DNA of 21,195 bases from Saprolegnia diclina VS20 (Eukaryota; Oomycota; Saprolegniomycetes; Saprolegniales; Saprolegniaceae). The stretch lies in the NCBI RefSeq assembly GCF_000281045.1, contig NW_008246095.1:408974-430168 (forward strand), read 5' to 3'. Under the pieces are notes generated by a model that worked only from the letters and a program-made list of their open reading frames with translations, ran no database searches and was not told where the DNA came from. Below are positions 1 to 10,375 of this stretch, one piece after another; positions within the stretch are counted from its first letter, which is position 1, and every line of letters begins with the position of its first letter. The position numbers and the translations under genes were made by a program.

Positions 1-345
1 GGCTCGTTCTACTTTTCCGGCGACACGGCCTACTGCGATGCGTTTGGCGCGATCCGCGAGACCTTTGGCGCGTTTAGCGTCTCGGCCATTCCGATTGGCG
101 CGTACGGGCCGCGCCAGATCTTTGGTCTGCAGCACTGCGACGTGGCCCAAGCGATCCAGATCCACAAGGACGTCCAAAGTCATTCGTCGCTCGGGATTCA
201 CTGGGGCACGTGGATCCTCACAGGCGAGCACTATCTGGAGCCCAAGCGCGATCTGCAGCGGCTCATGGCCGACGAAGAGGACCCCGATGCGTTCTACACC
301 CTCGACCACGGCGCGTCACGGCTCGTGCGATGGCGTCACGATTGA
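1..345 (+). CDS. NAPE-PLD-like phospholipase D, C-terminal part (5' end outside window)
   Basis: Frame 1 is open from the first base to a TGA at 343-345, giving the last 114 residues of a protein. It resembles the C-terminal half of N-acyl-phosphatidylethanolamine-hydrolysing phospholipase D, a zinc-dependent metallo-beta-lactamase-fold enzyme that releases N-acylethanolamines from membrane lipids. Visible landmarks are the metal-binding segment SGDTAYC near the start, the family segment IPIGAYGPR, then IHKDVQS and IHWGTW, whose His is a metal ligand in the family, followed by EHYLEP. All follow the order seen in human NAPE-PLD. The N-terminal HxHxDH metal site would lie upstream of the window. 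No intron is apparent here. Substrate specificity is inferred from family resemblance; bacterial-type UlaG/RomA-like lactonases are the main alternative. Confidence 0.85.
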   Translation, partial: GSFYFSGDTAYCDAFGAIRETFGAFSVSAIPIGAYGPRQIFGLQHCDVAQAIQIHKDVQSHSSLGIHWGTWILTGEHYLEPKRDLQRLMADEEDPDAFYTLDHGASRLVRWRHD

Positions 346-499
346 TACACTCGACGCTTTCGCAGTAACATGGACAGAGTGTCTTCTTTGCGTTGCTATA
401 GCTATATGGGCGGTTGCGTCCATGGATAACGATCGCTAAAGATAGCCGGGCGCAACGGACCTCGTTCGCTCGACGCGTGCCAGTTGCGAATCCGCCGGC

Positions 500-847
500 A
501 TGTTTGACGACCAGAGTCTGCCCCCGACGCCCGTGCCCGACGACGTGCCCTGCCGCTACAAGACAGGCAAGTGCCCGTACCCACGCGCGATCAAAGTCAA
601 CAAGAAGGACGGGTCGGGCGCGCGGCTCCTCCTGTGCGAGCGCCATCGACGGCTGCAAAACAAGACCAAGAAGCGCAGCGACGTCAAGTACAAGGACGAC
701 CGCGCGATTCTCCGCGTCGTCAAGCGGCTCACGCCCGACGTGCCGATGGCGGCGCTCAAGGCGCAACTCCTCACGGCACCCACGACGCCCGACCCGCCCG
801 CGTTTTCATCGTACGAGCTCGACATGCTCGCGTACTACCTCTTATGA
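500..847 (+). CDS. small Cys/His protein (putative zinc-binding), function unknown
   Basis: A single-exon, 115-residue, basic protein starting at the ATG at 500, 154 bases after the preceding stop. It has a compact Cys/His pattern: C18, C25, C46 and H49 (C-x6-C-x20-C-x2-H), the last pair inside LCERHRRLQNKTKKRSD. The arrangement of C-x(5-6)-C-xx-PR, then LCxxHR, then a basic stretch is one I recall as recurrent in oomycete proteins, where it looks like a small zinc-binding module. I cannot name a characterised family. The C-terminal part ends in YELDMLAYYLL and could form a helix. There is no signal peptide or membrane segment. The gene is convergent with the next one, whose stop codon lies about 90 bases downstream. 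A nuclear or nucleic-acid-binding role is only a guess from the basic charge. Confidence 0.7.
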   Translation: MFDDQSLPPTPVPDDVPCRYKTGKCPYPRAIKVNKKDGSGARLLLCERHRRLQNKTKKRSDVKYKDDRAILRVVKRLTPDVPMAALKAQLLTAPTTPDPPAFSSYELDMLAYYLL

Positions 848-938
848 CACCCACCGCATTCCTAGTGTTTGTACAATAATACATGTGTGTACATAGTCGC
901 TCTTAGTGGGCATAAAACCCCGTCGTCTTCGCGTTGTC

Positions 939-3900
939 TTAGGCAAACGACTCCATGAGCGGAAGGCGCTTGACGATCGCAGGCTTCTCGACCTCTCGGA
1001 GTAGCTTGAAGATGCCTGTCCCGACCGCGATGGGAATGCCCATGATGATGCACTCGCTCACACCGACGATCGCATCCGTGCGCGAGTGCACCTATACATC
1101 CGACTGAGCAAGCGACTAAGAACGTAGAGTCGTACCGCAGCATCAAAGAGGTGGTCGGTCGTCTTCTCAAACGACGCCAGCATGAGGACGCTCTCCTTCA
1201 TCTTGGCGATGCCAAAGCGCGTGATACCGAGCACTTCGCCCTTGAACGTCATAATGTCCGAGAGCAGCATGAGATGGCGCCGGTCAATGCCAATGCCGTA
1301 CGCGCTCATAATGTAGCTCACTTCGGACGCAATGAGATGGCGCGCGGCTTCGATCCCGAGCGTCTTTTCGACTTCGATAATGTGGTTGGAGGTCGTGTGG
1401 CGTCCGTCGACACCCGGCATGCCCATGACGTCGCTGAGACCGTAGCCTTCGACGAGCAAGTGGAGCTTCTTCTCCTTGCCTTCTTCGTAGTTGATGACGG
1501 CGCGGTTCACGGTCGGAATGCCCTGCACAATCACGTGCGGCAGCGCTGCCTTAAGCGCCTGGAGCGCAAAGTACATGGTGCAACGCGTGTCGCCGGCCGC
1601 CGACGCCTTGTACTTGGTCGGCGCCAAGATGCGCAATTTGTCCGGACGCCGTGCGTTCAATAGCACGTGGGGCTCCTTGAGGAGACGGACGATGCTGCGC
1701 GGCGGCGCACCGACCGCCGCCAGGATCGCTTGGCGCACGGTGCGCGCGTCGATCGTGAGCTGGAGCGCCGAGATCGCGTCCATATCGAGCTTCACCGAGA
1801 GGTACGCTTGGTCGCGCGCAAACACCTCCTTGATGTGCACGGCGATTTCGCCGAGTGTCGTCTTTTCAATGCAGCCCTTGACGATGCGCGCGCTGCGCTC
1901 GTCGTCCGAGCAGACAAGCGCGGCGGTGATGATGGGCGTCGAGATGTTCTTGCCGGCGTTGATGATCTCCTTGAGGCGCGGCACACCGAGCGTCACGTTC
2001 ATGGAAGCGACGCCGGCAAAGTGGAACGTCTTGAGCGTCATCTGCGTACCAGGTTCTGAAATCGACTGCGCGCCGATCGCACCGACCGCCTCGCCCGGCT
2101 CCATCATCGCGCGGTGGTACTTGGTGAGCGACACCTCGAGGATCTTCTCGCACTGCGACCGCGTGAGGCGGCACACGTTGTGCACGAGGAGCCGCGCGGC
2201 TTCTTGGGCTTCGACGCTGCCCGCGACCTTGGCCTTGAGCTGCCACTTGGTCAAAAACTCCTTGTTGGCAAACGACGTGTGCCACGACGGCGTGCTCACA
2301 TAGTGGAGCGCGTCCGTATCGAGCGACTCGTCGAGAGTCTTCTTGCCCTTCTTGGTCGTCGTCGTCGCCTTGGCCTTGGTCTTGGCGATCACGACCTTGC
2401 TCTCCGGCTCGACCTTGGTCGGTTCGTGCTCGAGCATGAACGCCCGCTCCAGCTGCGCAGCGTACGGCGACAGCGACGGGTCGTCGAGCGACGGGAGGTG
2501 CACGGCCGCGCGCACGGCCGTGAGTTTGTCGGCCGCCGCATAGAAGAACTCTTCGATTTCAATGAGAAACTTGCGGCCCGATGGCAGAATCGACTGAAAC
2601 TGTGGCCGCTGGACCGCCTCCTTCCCGAGCGCGCGGAGCTCCGAGGGCGAGAGCGCCAGGCCCGTGCGGTCCGCGTTGGTGTTGACGACGTGCGTCAAGA
2701 GGCGTTGAAAGTCGACCGGGCGGTCGTCGCCCTCCATGAACGCCGGGTTGAGACCGTCGTCACCGTACGTAAACTGGACGACGCTGCCCTCCGAGTTGCG
2801 CACAGTGGCGTCGTACTGGCAGCTCAGATCTTCGAGCGCCTTCATGAGACGACGCGCCATGTAGCCTGTTTCGGCCGTCTTGACGGCGGTATCGACGAGA
2901 CCTTCACGGCCACCCATCGTATGGAAGAAGAACTCGGTCGCCGTCAGCCCCGAGTAGAACGAGTTGGCGACAAAGCCTTTGGCGGCAGCGTGGAGCGCAT
3001 ACGGTAAAAAGTGCGGCAGCGTCCGGTTCACAAACCCCTCGGGCGCGCGCTTGCCACCGACCGACTGCTGCCCGACGCACGCCACCATCTGCGAAATGTT
3101 GAGCGGCGAGCCCTTCGAGCCGCACTCGGCCATGATGCGCGGGTTGTTGTGGAATGGCAGCGACTGCATGCACTCGCCACCGGCCGTCTCACGGAGCTTC
3201 CCGAGAAGACCGTTGAGCTCGCTCTCGAGCGACTGCAGCGGGTTGCACCCGGGTTTGAGCGTGAGCTTGCCGCGGCGGTAGTCCTCGATCGTCGCGTTCG
3301 CCTTGGCGTACCCATTGTCCAAAAGGTCCTTCTTGACCGCGTTGAGCTCGTCGGACGGCGTGACGTCGTCAATGCCGATCGAAAAGCCCTTGAAGTTGCC
3401 GAGCCAGCGCGCGCAGAGCTTGGCGAGGCGGTTCATGCAGCGCGCGGCCTCGGCCGACCCGTGGTCGCGAATGAGCACGTAAAAGAGCCCCTTCTTCGAG
3501 CCGTCGCCGAGCGTCTTCTTGCAGAGGTTGCCCGAGAGGAGCTCCGAGTTGCGAAAGACGACGTACCCGTCCTTGTGGCACATGCTCAGATTGTGCGTGT
3601 AGTTGCGCTCCTTGAGCTCGAGGTTGACCATGACGCGGCTCTTGCGGTTCGGGCGGATAAGGAGACTCATGACCTGCTTGCCCGTCCAGAGGCGGATCGG
3701 GAGTACGATCGCCGCTTCCGGGAGCTCGATCTCGTCGAGGCCGTCGCCCATGAGCGTCAGCACTTGGCAAAACTGCTCGCGGTTGAAAAACACATTTTTC
3801 TGCGTCAAAAGGTACGCGGCCGTGAGGAAATCTTGGGTTGCTGCCACGAGCGGCTCGCCGTTGCGCGACGTAATCAGGTTGTGCGGCACGGCCATGAGCG

Positions 3901-5697
3901 TCGCGGCTTCCGCGCGCGCCTCTTCGGTCTGCGGCAAGTGCATGTTCATCTCGTCGCCGTCAAAGTCGGCGTTGTACGGCGAGCAGACGCACTCGTTGAA
4001 GCGAAACGTGCGCCACTGGAGCACCTTGGCGCGGTGGCTCATGATACTCATCTTGTGCAAACTCGGCTGGCGGTTGAAGAGCACAATGTCGTCGTCCTCC
4101 ATGTGGCGCTCGACCACGTCGCCTTCCTTCAAGTCGTCGGCGAGGCTCGCGCGGTCGCCGTACATGAGGTTTTTCGTGTACTTTTGCCCTTCGATGCGGA
4201 TCGCATTCGCGCCCGGGTGCACGGCCGGGCCGTTGATGACGCACTGCCGGAGCTTGGCAATGTTGTAGCGCGTCACCTTTTCCGGGTATGTCATGACACG
4301 TGCCACCTACATGAGCGCATGAGCACCAAGACAACGGTGAAAGAGACGCGGCGTACGTGCTCGGGGACGCCGACTTGGTCGATGCGGAGGTTCGGGTCGG
4401 GCGAAATGACCGTTCGCGCCGAAAAGTCGACGCGCTTTCCGGACAAGTTGCCGCGGAAGCGACCTTGCTTGCCCTTGAGGCGCTGGCAGAGACCGCGGAT
4501 CGGCTTGGGCGCGCCCTGGAGCTTGGTCAAGCCCGGCGTGTCGCCGTTGATAAACTGGGCGACTTGGATCTGGAGAAAGTCCCAGTCTTCCATGACCATC
4601 TTGAGCGTCGCGCCCTTGGAGAGCGCGGCTTGGAGCGCAAAGTTGACCTACGTGCTCGTGAGCTGGCGAATGCAAATTGTAAGGAGCAACCTGGATGATT
4701 TCCTGGAGCTTGACTGTCAGATCGTCCTCGTTACTGCCGCTGCCCACGTCCATGGCGACACTGGGCCGGATGCAGACGGGCGGCACGAGGAGCGAGTTGA
4801 GGATGAGCTTCTCTGGCCGACCAACGTCGGCGTTGACCCAGAGCAAGTCGCAGTCCTATATGTCGTATTGTCGAACGAAGATCCAAGACATAAGGCGTGG
4901 TACCTGGTCGGGGATGCGCTTGAAGAGCTCCTGGACGACGAGCGGGCTCAGATCTTCTTGGGCCTTGGCGAGGAGCGCGCTGGTCATTTCGGCGTTCTGC
5001 GCCTGCGCCTGCGCAAACTGCGCGACAAACACCGTGCGCATGTCGTGCGCGGCTTTGGCGCGGTACTTTTCGTGCACGAGCTTGAGCGTCGGGCACGCGA
5101 TCTTGCGCACGGTGCCATTGATGCCGTCGCAATGCGGGCAACGCACAACCTTCTTGCAGAGCGCCGAGATCTTCTTGCGCGTGTTGATCTTTTTGAGCGC
5201 GTCGGCGGTCGGGTCGCGCATGCGCCGGAGGTAGCCCTCGCGCACGTCGGGCGCGAGCAAGACGCGGCTGCACTCTTTGCAGATGTTCTGGAGGATCTCG
5301 AGCGTCGCCTTGATGTAGCCAATGTGGAACACGGGCAGCTCCAAGTTGACGTAGCCAAAGTGGCCGACGCAGTCCGAGAGCTTCAAGTGGCACGTGTCGC
5401 ACTCGTCCGTCTTGTTGGAGATACCGAGCCGCTTGTCCAAGACGCCAAACTTGGCTGGCTCGCGCGTCGGCATGGTAAAGAGGTCCCTATCGCATGGGCC
5501 ATGAGCCTCATTACCCGGCAGCAAGCATCGATGTACTTGGAGTGCACGGGGATCTCGGACATCTGCATCATGTCGGTCGACGAGAGCAGGCCAAAGTTGA
5601 GGTGGCTGATCTTCGATGGCCGATCATTCTCGAGGACGAACTGCTTCACGAGCGGGTTCCGGCGGCTCATCGCGCCCGGCGCTGCAGTCCCGTTCAT
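939..5697 (-). CDS. RPC1: DNA-directed RNA polymerase III largest subunit (RPC1)
   Basis: Catalytic largest subunit of RNA polymerase III, which makes tRNA, 5S rRNA and other small RNAs. Six exons: 5537-5697, 4904-5486, 4691-4855, 4357-4647, 1136-4306 and 939-1091. Introns are 43-50 nt, GT-AG, and the sum encodes 1507 residues. Visible parts are the N-terminal zinc site (C83, C86, C93, H96), a second Cys cluster (CPHC), clamp and lid segments ([18 protein letters not shown]), the active site NADFDGD at 512-518 with its three Mg-binding Asp, the bridge helix region, the trigger-loop segment near 1150-1170 ([16 protein letters not shown]), and the C-terminal MGIP..GTG.FKLL. Throughout it matches POLR3A rather than RPB1, and there is no CTD heptad tail. 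It is longer than human POLR3A (about 1390) mainly through a Lys-rich insertion before the trigger loop. Start 5697 is chosen; an ATG at 5670 is also possible. Confidence 0.95.
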
Positions 5698-5860
5698 GGA
5701 TGGCAAAAGGAAACCTGACCAAACACCACTCATCTTGGCGTAGCCCCCTCCCCTGGGGGGACCCCACACAACGCCCGCCGATGATTCGCTCCAACCCAGC
5801 CGTTTACGGTAGGGGGGCCTACGAAATAGAGCGAAACTGGGACACGACGAATCACGACAG

Positions 5861-5865
5861 CCAAT
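5861..5865 (-). promoter_or_regulatory. CCAAT box upstream of RPC1
   Basis: A CCAAT pentamer, written CCAAT on the + strand and so ATTGG in the RPC1 reading direction, lies 164 bases upstream of the RPC1 start codon. It falls in the gap between RPC1 and the doubtful frame at 5890. CCAAT pentamers recur before most genes of this window, which is the main reason for listing it. NF-Y-type binding is an inference. Confidence 0.35.
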
Positions 5866-5889
5866 GAGCGCGCTCCATTTTCGTGGCAC

Positions 5890-6165
5890 ATGGCGGCCGC
5901 GACGCGATCTTGCAGCGACATCACAATAAGCGTTGAACGCAAGAGCACTTGGACCGACTACTTATCCGCCGTGTACCGAGGCAAGAAGGGCCTAGTATGC
6001 ACATATTGTCCAGCAAGTCAGAATAGTCCAGGTACTTGGTATATCGTTGATCGAGTGACAACATTCTGCGCTAGTGTACCACGACATGCAGAGCGACGCC
6101 CGTTCACACCGCAGGACTTTTCCGAGCAGTGTGCACTATGCGAGGCGTCAAGCACCACACCTTGA
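5890..6165 (+). CDS. doubtful small reading frame with two CxxC pairs
   Basis: An ATG at 5890 opens a 91-codon frame, divergent from RPC1 and about 190 bases from its start. I recognise no family. The predicted peptide holds two CxxC pairs, CTYC near residue 38 and CALC near residue 84, which could be half-sites of a zinc ribbon. Nothing else supports coding: composition is less GC-rich than the neighbouring genes and lacks their strong third-position G/C preference. It could equally be chance or a 3' UTR region of unknown relation. Confidence 0.22.
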   Translation: MAAATRSCSDITISVERKSTWTDYLSAVYRGKKGLVCTYCPASQNSPGTWYIVDRVTTFCASVPRHAERRPFTPQDFSEQCALCEASSTTP

Positions 6166-6212
6166 ACTCTCTTAACGTTAAATAGGGGGTGGGCTATCGT
6201 AGTAGTACGTAA

Positions 6213-7482
6213 TTATGACCACGAGTACATTCCGTTGTCGAGAATATGCTGGAGGTTGTGGTCGACCCAGTCGGCTTCGGCGTCGTGCCGCTGGGGTGGC
6301 AGCGGCTTGGATGGCCGACATTCGTAGAGCTGGAGCTCAATGTGGCGCATGAGAGCGGGCGAGACGTAGTGATACGCAATGGTCTCGGTGGAGCAGCACT
6401 CGCGCTGCCACTGGACGCCGCCGAGACCGCGATGAAACTCGTTGAACCTACTCGCTGCTTGACGCATTTCAAAACGATGACCAGGCGCACCACATGGACG
6501 GTGCGAACGCGTCCGGGTTGGTCCAGTACACCCCCTCTACCCAGATGCGTTCAAATGCTCACAGTAGGGTATCGTCCAGCGTACGGGGGTTGTTGGCATG
6601 CCAGCGCTCGCGGCCATGCAGGTCGCGCGTGTTGGTCGGCGTCGCGCCGGCCCACGCCATGCAAAATGCGATCGCTGCGTCGTCTGGCACCATGTCGCTT
6701 CTCTCGTCGTTCAAGCAGCGCGAACTCGAGAACGATTCGACTGCACGCTGCCCGTACCATCAGTGATGCGTCGTCATCAACACTCGAAACTGCACCTGCA
6801 TGTAGAGCTTGTTCATGGCGTAGCCGGGCCCGCCCGAGTTGAAGACCCACCTACCGATCGATCGAGTGCCCATCACCCTGCGCCTACGAGCTTACCAATC
6901 GGCCCAGCGGCGTTTGTACTCGTCCAGCAGTGCTTTGTCTTGGACGTAATAGTCGACGAGGTCACTTGGTAAGCGAAAGCGGTGGCCGAGCTGCAGCGGC
7001 ACGAGGTCTGTCTGCATCGCGATCTCGGGCGACCGCAAGTAGGCGCGGAGGTTCTCGAGGATGACATAAGCGTCGTCATCGGCTTTGTAAAACCAGTCGT
7101 ACGCATGGCCGTACGTCGCCCAGATATACGCCAAACTCGCCTTGTGCTTTTGCCACAAATGGTCGTGGTCGGCCGGCGCGTCGACAGCTACGGCGCCGAT
7201 GCTCGCATCGGTGACGTTGCTCAGAAACACGAGCTTATCGCAGCGAGGCCCCCACGTGTCTCGAATCGCGCGGGCCCTCGTCTCGTGGTGTGGCGAAATC
7301 GTGTTGACAAAGCAGAGCACGCGCGGGGCGTCGGTGGCGGGTGCGACGTGCACCACGTCGAGCGCCGCATTGGACGCGTCGAGGTCGAGCGCGCAGAGCT
7401 CGGGCCGCACACTGCGGTGTCCTCCAGCAGTCGAACGCGTCAGCAGCATTAGCACCGCCGCACCGCGCCCGCCACGTCGCAT
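6213..7482 (-). CDS. GT31 beta-1,3-galactosyltransferase, C1GALT1 (core 1 T-synthase)-like
   Basis: Five exons, 6896-7482, 6796-6850, 6585-6747, 6491-6536 and 6213-6447, with GT-AG introns of 45, 48, 48 and 43 nt. They encode 361 residues, the same size as human C1GALT1 (363). The fold-defining segments follow in order: PRVLCFVNTISPHHETRARA near 53, IRDTWGPRC, LVFLSN, WFYKADDDAYVI with the metal-binding DDD at 135-137, the acceptor-site segment FNSGGPGYAMN just after the first intron, DERSDMVPDDAAIAFCM, and the C-terminal ECCS...IAYHYVSP. The family adds galactose from UDP-Gal in the Golgi; C1GALT1 makes the core 1 O-glycan. Acceptor and exact sugar in this organism are inferred. Odd point: the N terminus has only a short hydrophobic run (GAAVLMLL) rather than a clear type II membrane anchor, so an extra 5' exon may be missing from this model. 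Confidence 0.85.
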
Positions 7483-7646
7483 TGCTTCGAAAATCCCGCG
7501 TCAAGATCGTGTCTGTCCAGCGGGCCAATCCGGTCGTCGCAACCAAGCGAGCCCATTGCTCTTTATAAAACGCTCGCTATCGCTCGACCAAAGATTGTCG
7601 TTTGCATCATCGACAGAAGATGCAAGGAATAGGGTTATAAGGACGG

Positions 7647-10244
7647 TTATGTGCTCTGGACTGCAAACTTCATGAGGTGCTCCATAAAGACCTTGAGGCT
7701 CACGTCGTCCGTAAAGATGACTTCGCCTTGGCCGTCGCCCTGCGTGTGCGAGTTGGACGGGTTGAGCTTGGCCATGAGGAAGCGCGACTGGCTCTTGTGC
7801 TGGTCGCACACAATGTAGCGCGGGACCGGGAAGCGCGAGTCCATAATGAGCTGCGCGTCGGCTTGCGGCGCTTCCAGCAGGTTCTTGAAGTTGATGTGCT
7901 CGGCGTGCTCGTGGAACTTTTGGTCGCGCCACGATGCAATCGTCTCGCCGTGGAAGACGACCACGTAGAAGAACGAGTCGAGGAGCAAAATCGTGTCGGC
8001 GCGGACGGACGCCGAGTCGAGGAGCGCGGGCGCGGGCGGCCCGTTGAACGAGTACGAGAGCAAGGACGGCTGGATCATGACGAGCGAGTTGGTCGTGCAC
8101 TCGCGCATGAGGCAGTGCCGGTACGTCGCGCTCTCGTCGGGCGAGTACCCAAACACTTGGAGAAACTGCGACCGGCGCAAGTGAAACATAAACTGCGGGT
8201 AGATCGAAAACTCGCGCGAGAGGCGAAAGCTCGACGGGTCGTCCTTGCGGTAGTCGGCAAAGCGAGCGCCGAGGCGGATGAGCGACCGGTCAATCCATCG
8301 CATAATGTCGTTCGTCTCGTCGCCGCGCTCGGACCGGTGGACTGCAATGCGCGTCATGAGCACGGCCGCGGCTTCTTGGTCAAACCCGCGCTTAAGCGAC
8401 TCGATGTCTTCCGGGTCGACCGACCACGGGCCACAAATGGTCGTCACGCGCGTGCGGAAGCGGCCGCTCGCGTGCTGGTAGCGCGTGATAAACTGAAGGT
8501 ACCGGCCCTTGCCCGGGTGCAACGTCGACGTCGCGGGGTTGGTCACGTCAAAGTAAATCGCGATCGCCATCTGCGGGTCCAAGGCGCCGAGGCTCCACGT
8601 GTTGGTGCCACCGACACCGATCTCGGTCTCGCTAATGTTCTTGGCCGGCAGCGCATTGTTGGTCTTCTTGAGCGCTGCGCACGGGCCGATGGCGCCCGAG
8701 ACCTTGAACTCGCGCGACGTGAGCACTTCGAGCGACGACGCAAACGCCATGGTCAGGTGGTTCTGGTCGCACTCGGCCGCCTCGTCCGAGAAGCGCGAAA
8801 ACATGCGCCGGAAGCTCTCTTTGAAGACACTCTGGCCAAACGAGTCGGCGAGCACGATGACGCCGCCCGTCTTGGCGACGCAGACGCGCATCTCCATGAC
8901 GCCACTCTGGTCGAGCGAGCACGCGAAAATATCGACAACGTGCGCGTTCGAGACGCAGCGCTCGGCCAGCGCAGTGTAGTGCTCGATGGCTTTGGCCGAG
9001 AGCGGCGCGTTGCCCTTCTGGATGTCCGTGTGCGACCGAATGTCCTCGGACCGCTCGCGGTTAACGATCGCACCGGGACCGGTGGTCGCGGGACCGCCCA
9101 CAAACATCATGATGCGCGCACCTTGGCCGCGATGCGTCGCTTCGAGGAGGCCAACCGCGACCGACATGGCGACGCCAGTCGCGCGCTGCGGGCGGTGGCC
9201 CGCGTTGACTGGCCACGGGTCGCGCTGGAGGTCTTCGAGGATCGACTCGAGCGTAAAGCCGCACTCGAGCACGGGAAGGAGAAAGCGGGACGACGCCGGC
9301 GCCTGGACCGTCGCGGGCTGGCCGCCTTGGCCCGGGTGGCGCGTCACCGCGAGCCCGAGAAAGTCCTGGACCTGCTGCGTCGTAAAGTCCTTGTTGCCAC
9401 GGAAGACGTGCGACTTGGGGCACTCGGTAAAGCCGAGCTCGTGGACGTGCACCATGGTGCCGTAGGTGACGAGACCGACGAGCGCTTCGTCCGGGAGGAG
9501 GTTGAGCGTCTGCTGGATCGAGTCCTTGAGCTCGTCGAGCTCCTCTTCGGCGAGGCACGTGTCGATGCAAAAGATAAAGATCGGCGGGCCGGCCACGCGC
9601 TGCGGCAGCTCGTACTCGAGCGTCGAGAAGGACGGAATGAGCTCCGCGGGCAAGTTGGCCTCCGAGATGTGCTCGGCGTAGTGCGGCGGAAAGTGGTTGC
9701 GCGTAATGCAGAACGGGCACACCCACAGCTTGGACATAAAATCGACCTGGGCGAACGGGTTGAGGATCGCCGCGCAGCCCTTGCACTGGATCGGGTCGTA
9801 CTCGACGGCGTCCGGCATGCCTTCGATCGGCTTGAGTGGCTGGAAGACGCACCCCATCGGCACCACGCAGCGTGTTTGCTCGAGCGCATTCACGGGCCAG
9901 TTGTTCCACGAGAAACGCACGCCGTCCTTCGCCTCGTTGGCTTCAAAGTCCCACACGGGCGGGGCCACGACCGCATGCTGCGAGCTCTGGTCCATCGAGG
10001 GCTGGCCGCCATAGGCTTGTCCATACTGGCCTTGCGGCTGGCCATACTGGGCCTGCGGCTGGCCGTACTGCGCTTGAGGCTGGCCATACTGCTGCTGCTG
10101 CTGCGCGTACTGCTGATCGTACTGCTGCGGCTGAGCGTACTGCTGCTGCTGAGCATACTGCTGGTCATACTGCTGCTGCTGCGGCTGGCCGTACTGCTGC
10201 GGCTGGCCGCCGTACTGGCCCTGCGGGTACCCGGGCTGCTGCAT
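7647..10244 (-). CDS. SEC23: COPII coat protein Sec23, with Gln/Tyr-rich N-terminal extension
   Basis: A single-exon protein of 865 residues. Sec23 is the inner COPII coat subunit and GTPase-activating protein for Sar1, partnering Sec24 at ER exit sites. Residues from about 98 on match Sec23 rather than Sec24 along their length: [11 protein letters not shown], zinc finger C154-x2-C157...C176-x2-C179, trunk segments [18 protein letters not shown] and [11 protein letters not shown], beta-sandwich, helical region [25 protein letters not shown], and a gelsolin-like end. The Sar1-stimulating arginine equivalent is probably the Arg in [13 protein letters not shown]. Residues 1-82 are an unusual extension of Gln, Tyr, Gly and Pro repeats. 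The start is the ATG at 10244; the frame is open further upstream but only to a TTG. It lies head to tail with the GT31 gene, 164 bases upstream of it. Confidence 0.95.
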   Translation of the reverse strand: MQQPGYPQGQYGGQPQQYGQPQQQQYDQQYAQQQQYAQPQQYDQQYAQQQQQYGQPQAQYGQPQAQYGQPQGQYGQAYGGQPSMDQSSQHAVVAPPVWDFEANEAKDGVRFSWNNWPVNALEQTRCVVPMGCVFQPLKPIEGMPDAVEYDPIQCKGCAAILNPFAQVDFMSKLWVCPFCITRNHFPPHYAEHISEANLPAELIPSFSTLEYELPQRVAGPPIFIFCIDTCLAEEELDELKDSIQQTLNLLPDEALVGLVTYGTMVHVHELGFTECPKSHVFRGNKDFTTQQVQDFLGLAVTRHPGQGGQPATVQAPASSRFLLPVLECGFTLESILEDLQRDPWPVNAGHRPQRATGVAMSVAVGLLEATHRGQGARIMMFVGGPATTGPGAIVNRERSEDIRSHTDIQKGNAPLSAKAIEHYTALAERCVSNAHVVDIFACSLDQSGVMEMRVCVAKTGGVIVLADSFGQSVFKESFRRMFSRFSDEAAECDQNHLTMAFASSLEVLTSREFKVSGAIGPCAALKKTNNALPAKNISETEIGVGGTNTWSLGALDPQMAIAIYFDVTNPATSTLHPGKGRYLQFITRYQHASGRFRTRVTTICGPWSVDPEDIESLKRGFDQEAAAVLMTRIAVHRSERGDETNDIMRWIDRSLIRLGARFADYRKDDPSSFRLSREFSIYPQFMFHLRRSQFLQVFGYSPDESATYRHCLMRECTTNSLVMIQPSLLSYSFNGPPAPALLDSASVRADTILLLDSFFYVVVFHGETIASWRDQKFHEHAEHINFKNLLEAPQADAQLIMDSRFPVPRYIVCDQHKSQSRFLMAKLNPSNSHTQGDGQGEVIFTDDVSLKVFMEHLMKFAVQST
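9999..10244 (-). repeat. low-complexity CAG/TAC repeat tract encoding the Q/Y-rich tail of Sec23
   Basis: The first 82 codons of Sec23 are built from imperfect tandem units. The unit [11 protein letters not shown] occurs at residues 25-35 and 41-51. A heptad QYGQPQA then repeats at 52-58 and 59-65, with close variants at 66-72 and 73-79. At DNA level this is a mixture of CAG/CAA and TAC/TAT codons that looks prone to length change by slippage. The composition resembles prion-like, phase-separating tails. Confidence 0.9.
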
Positions 10245-10322
10245 CCGACGCGCTTGGAAATGCAAAATGGAAGCTGCCGACGTTTGCCGTCACAAAGAAG
10301 TCAAATTTCGTGGAGACGTCTC

Positions 10323-10357
10323 ATTGGTCCACAAAGCCTTGACGACGTTGTGATTGG
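10323..10357 (-). promoter_or_regulatory. paired CCAAT boxes upstream of SEC23
   Basis: ATTGG on the + strand at 10323-10327 and 10353-10357 reads CCAAT in the direction of Sec23, about 79 and 109 bases upstream of its ATG. Two copies 30 bases apart at this distance are typical of NF-Y-type promoter sites. Function is inferred from position and motif only. Confidence 0.45.
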
Positions 10358-10375
10358 CTATAATTCGAACACGAG

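Larger units (their letters stand above)
5698..6212. other. gap between RPC1 start and GT31 gene end
   Basis: 515 bases between the start of RPC1 (leftward) and the stop of the GT31 gene (also leftward). The left part, to about 5880, should hold the RPC1 promoter. It contains a C/G-rich tract near 5745-5765 and a CCAAT pentamer at 5861. The right part holds only the weak 91-codon frame at 5890-6165. Base composition is clearly less GC-rich than in the flanking genes, as expected for non-coding DNA here. Confidence 0.6.

Noticed and set aside
3011-5743. 910-codon open frame on the + strand opposite RPC1
   Set aside because: It runs antisense across RPC1 exons and even introns, with the same low-complexity composition as other antisense shadows, so it reflects codon bias.
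10140-10200. CTG/CAG microsatellite as an independent repeat element
   Set aside because: It is the coding repeat of the Sec23 tail and is interrupted by Tyr, Ala, Asp and Pro codons.
7647-10244. First thought: Sec24, because of the Gln-rich N terminus
   Set aside because: Segments such as [11 protein letters not shown], the trunk segments [16 protein letters not shown] and [11 protein letters not shown], and the C-terminal part match Sec23 closely, and Sec24-specific segments are absent.
10245-10265. Longer Sec23 start (seven extra codons)
   Set aside because: The upstream codon is TTG, not ATG, and eukaryotic initiation there is unlikely; the ATG at 10244 was used.
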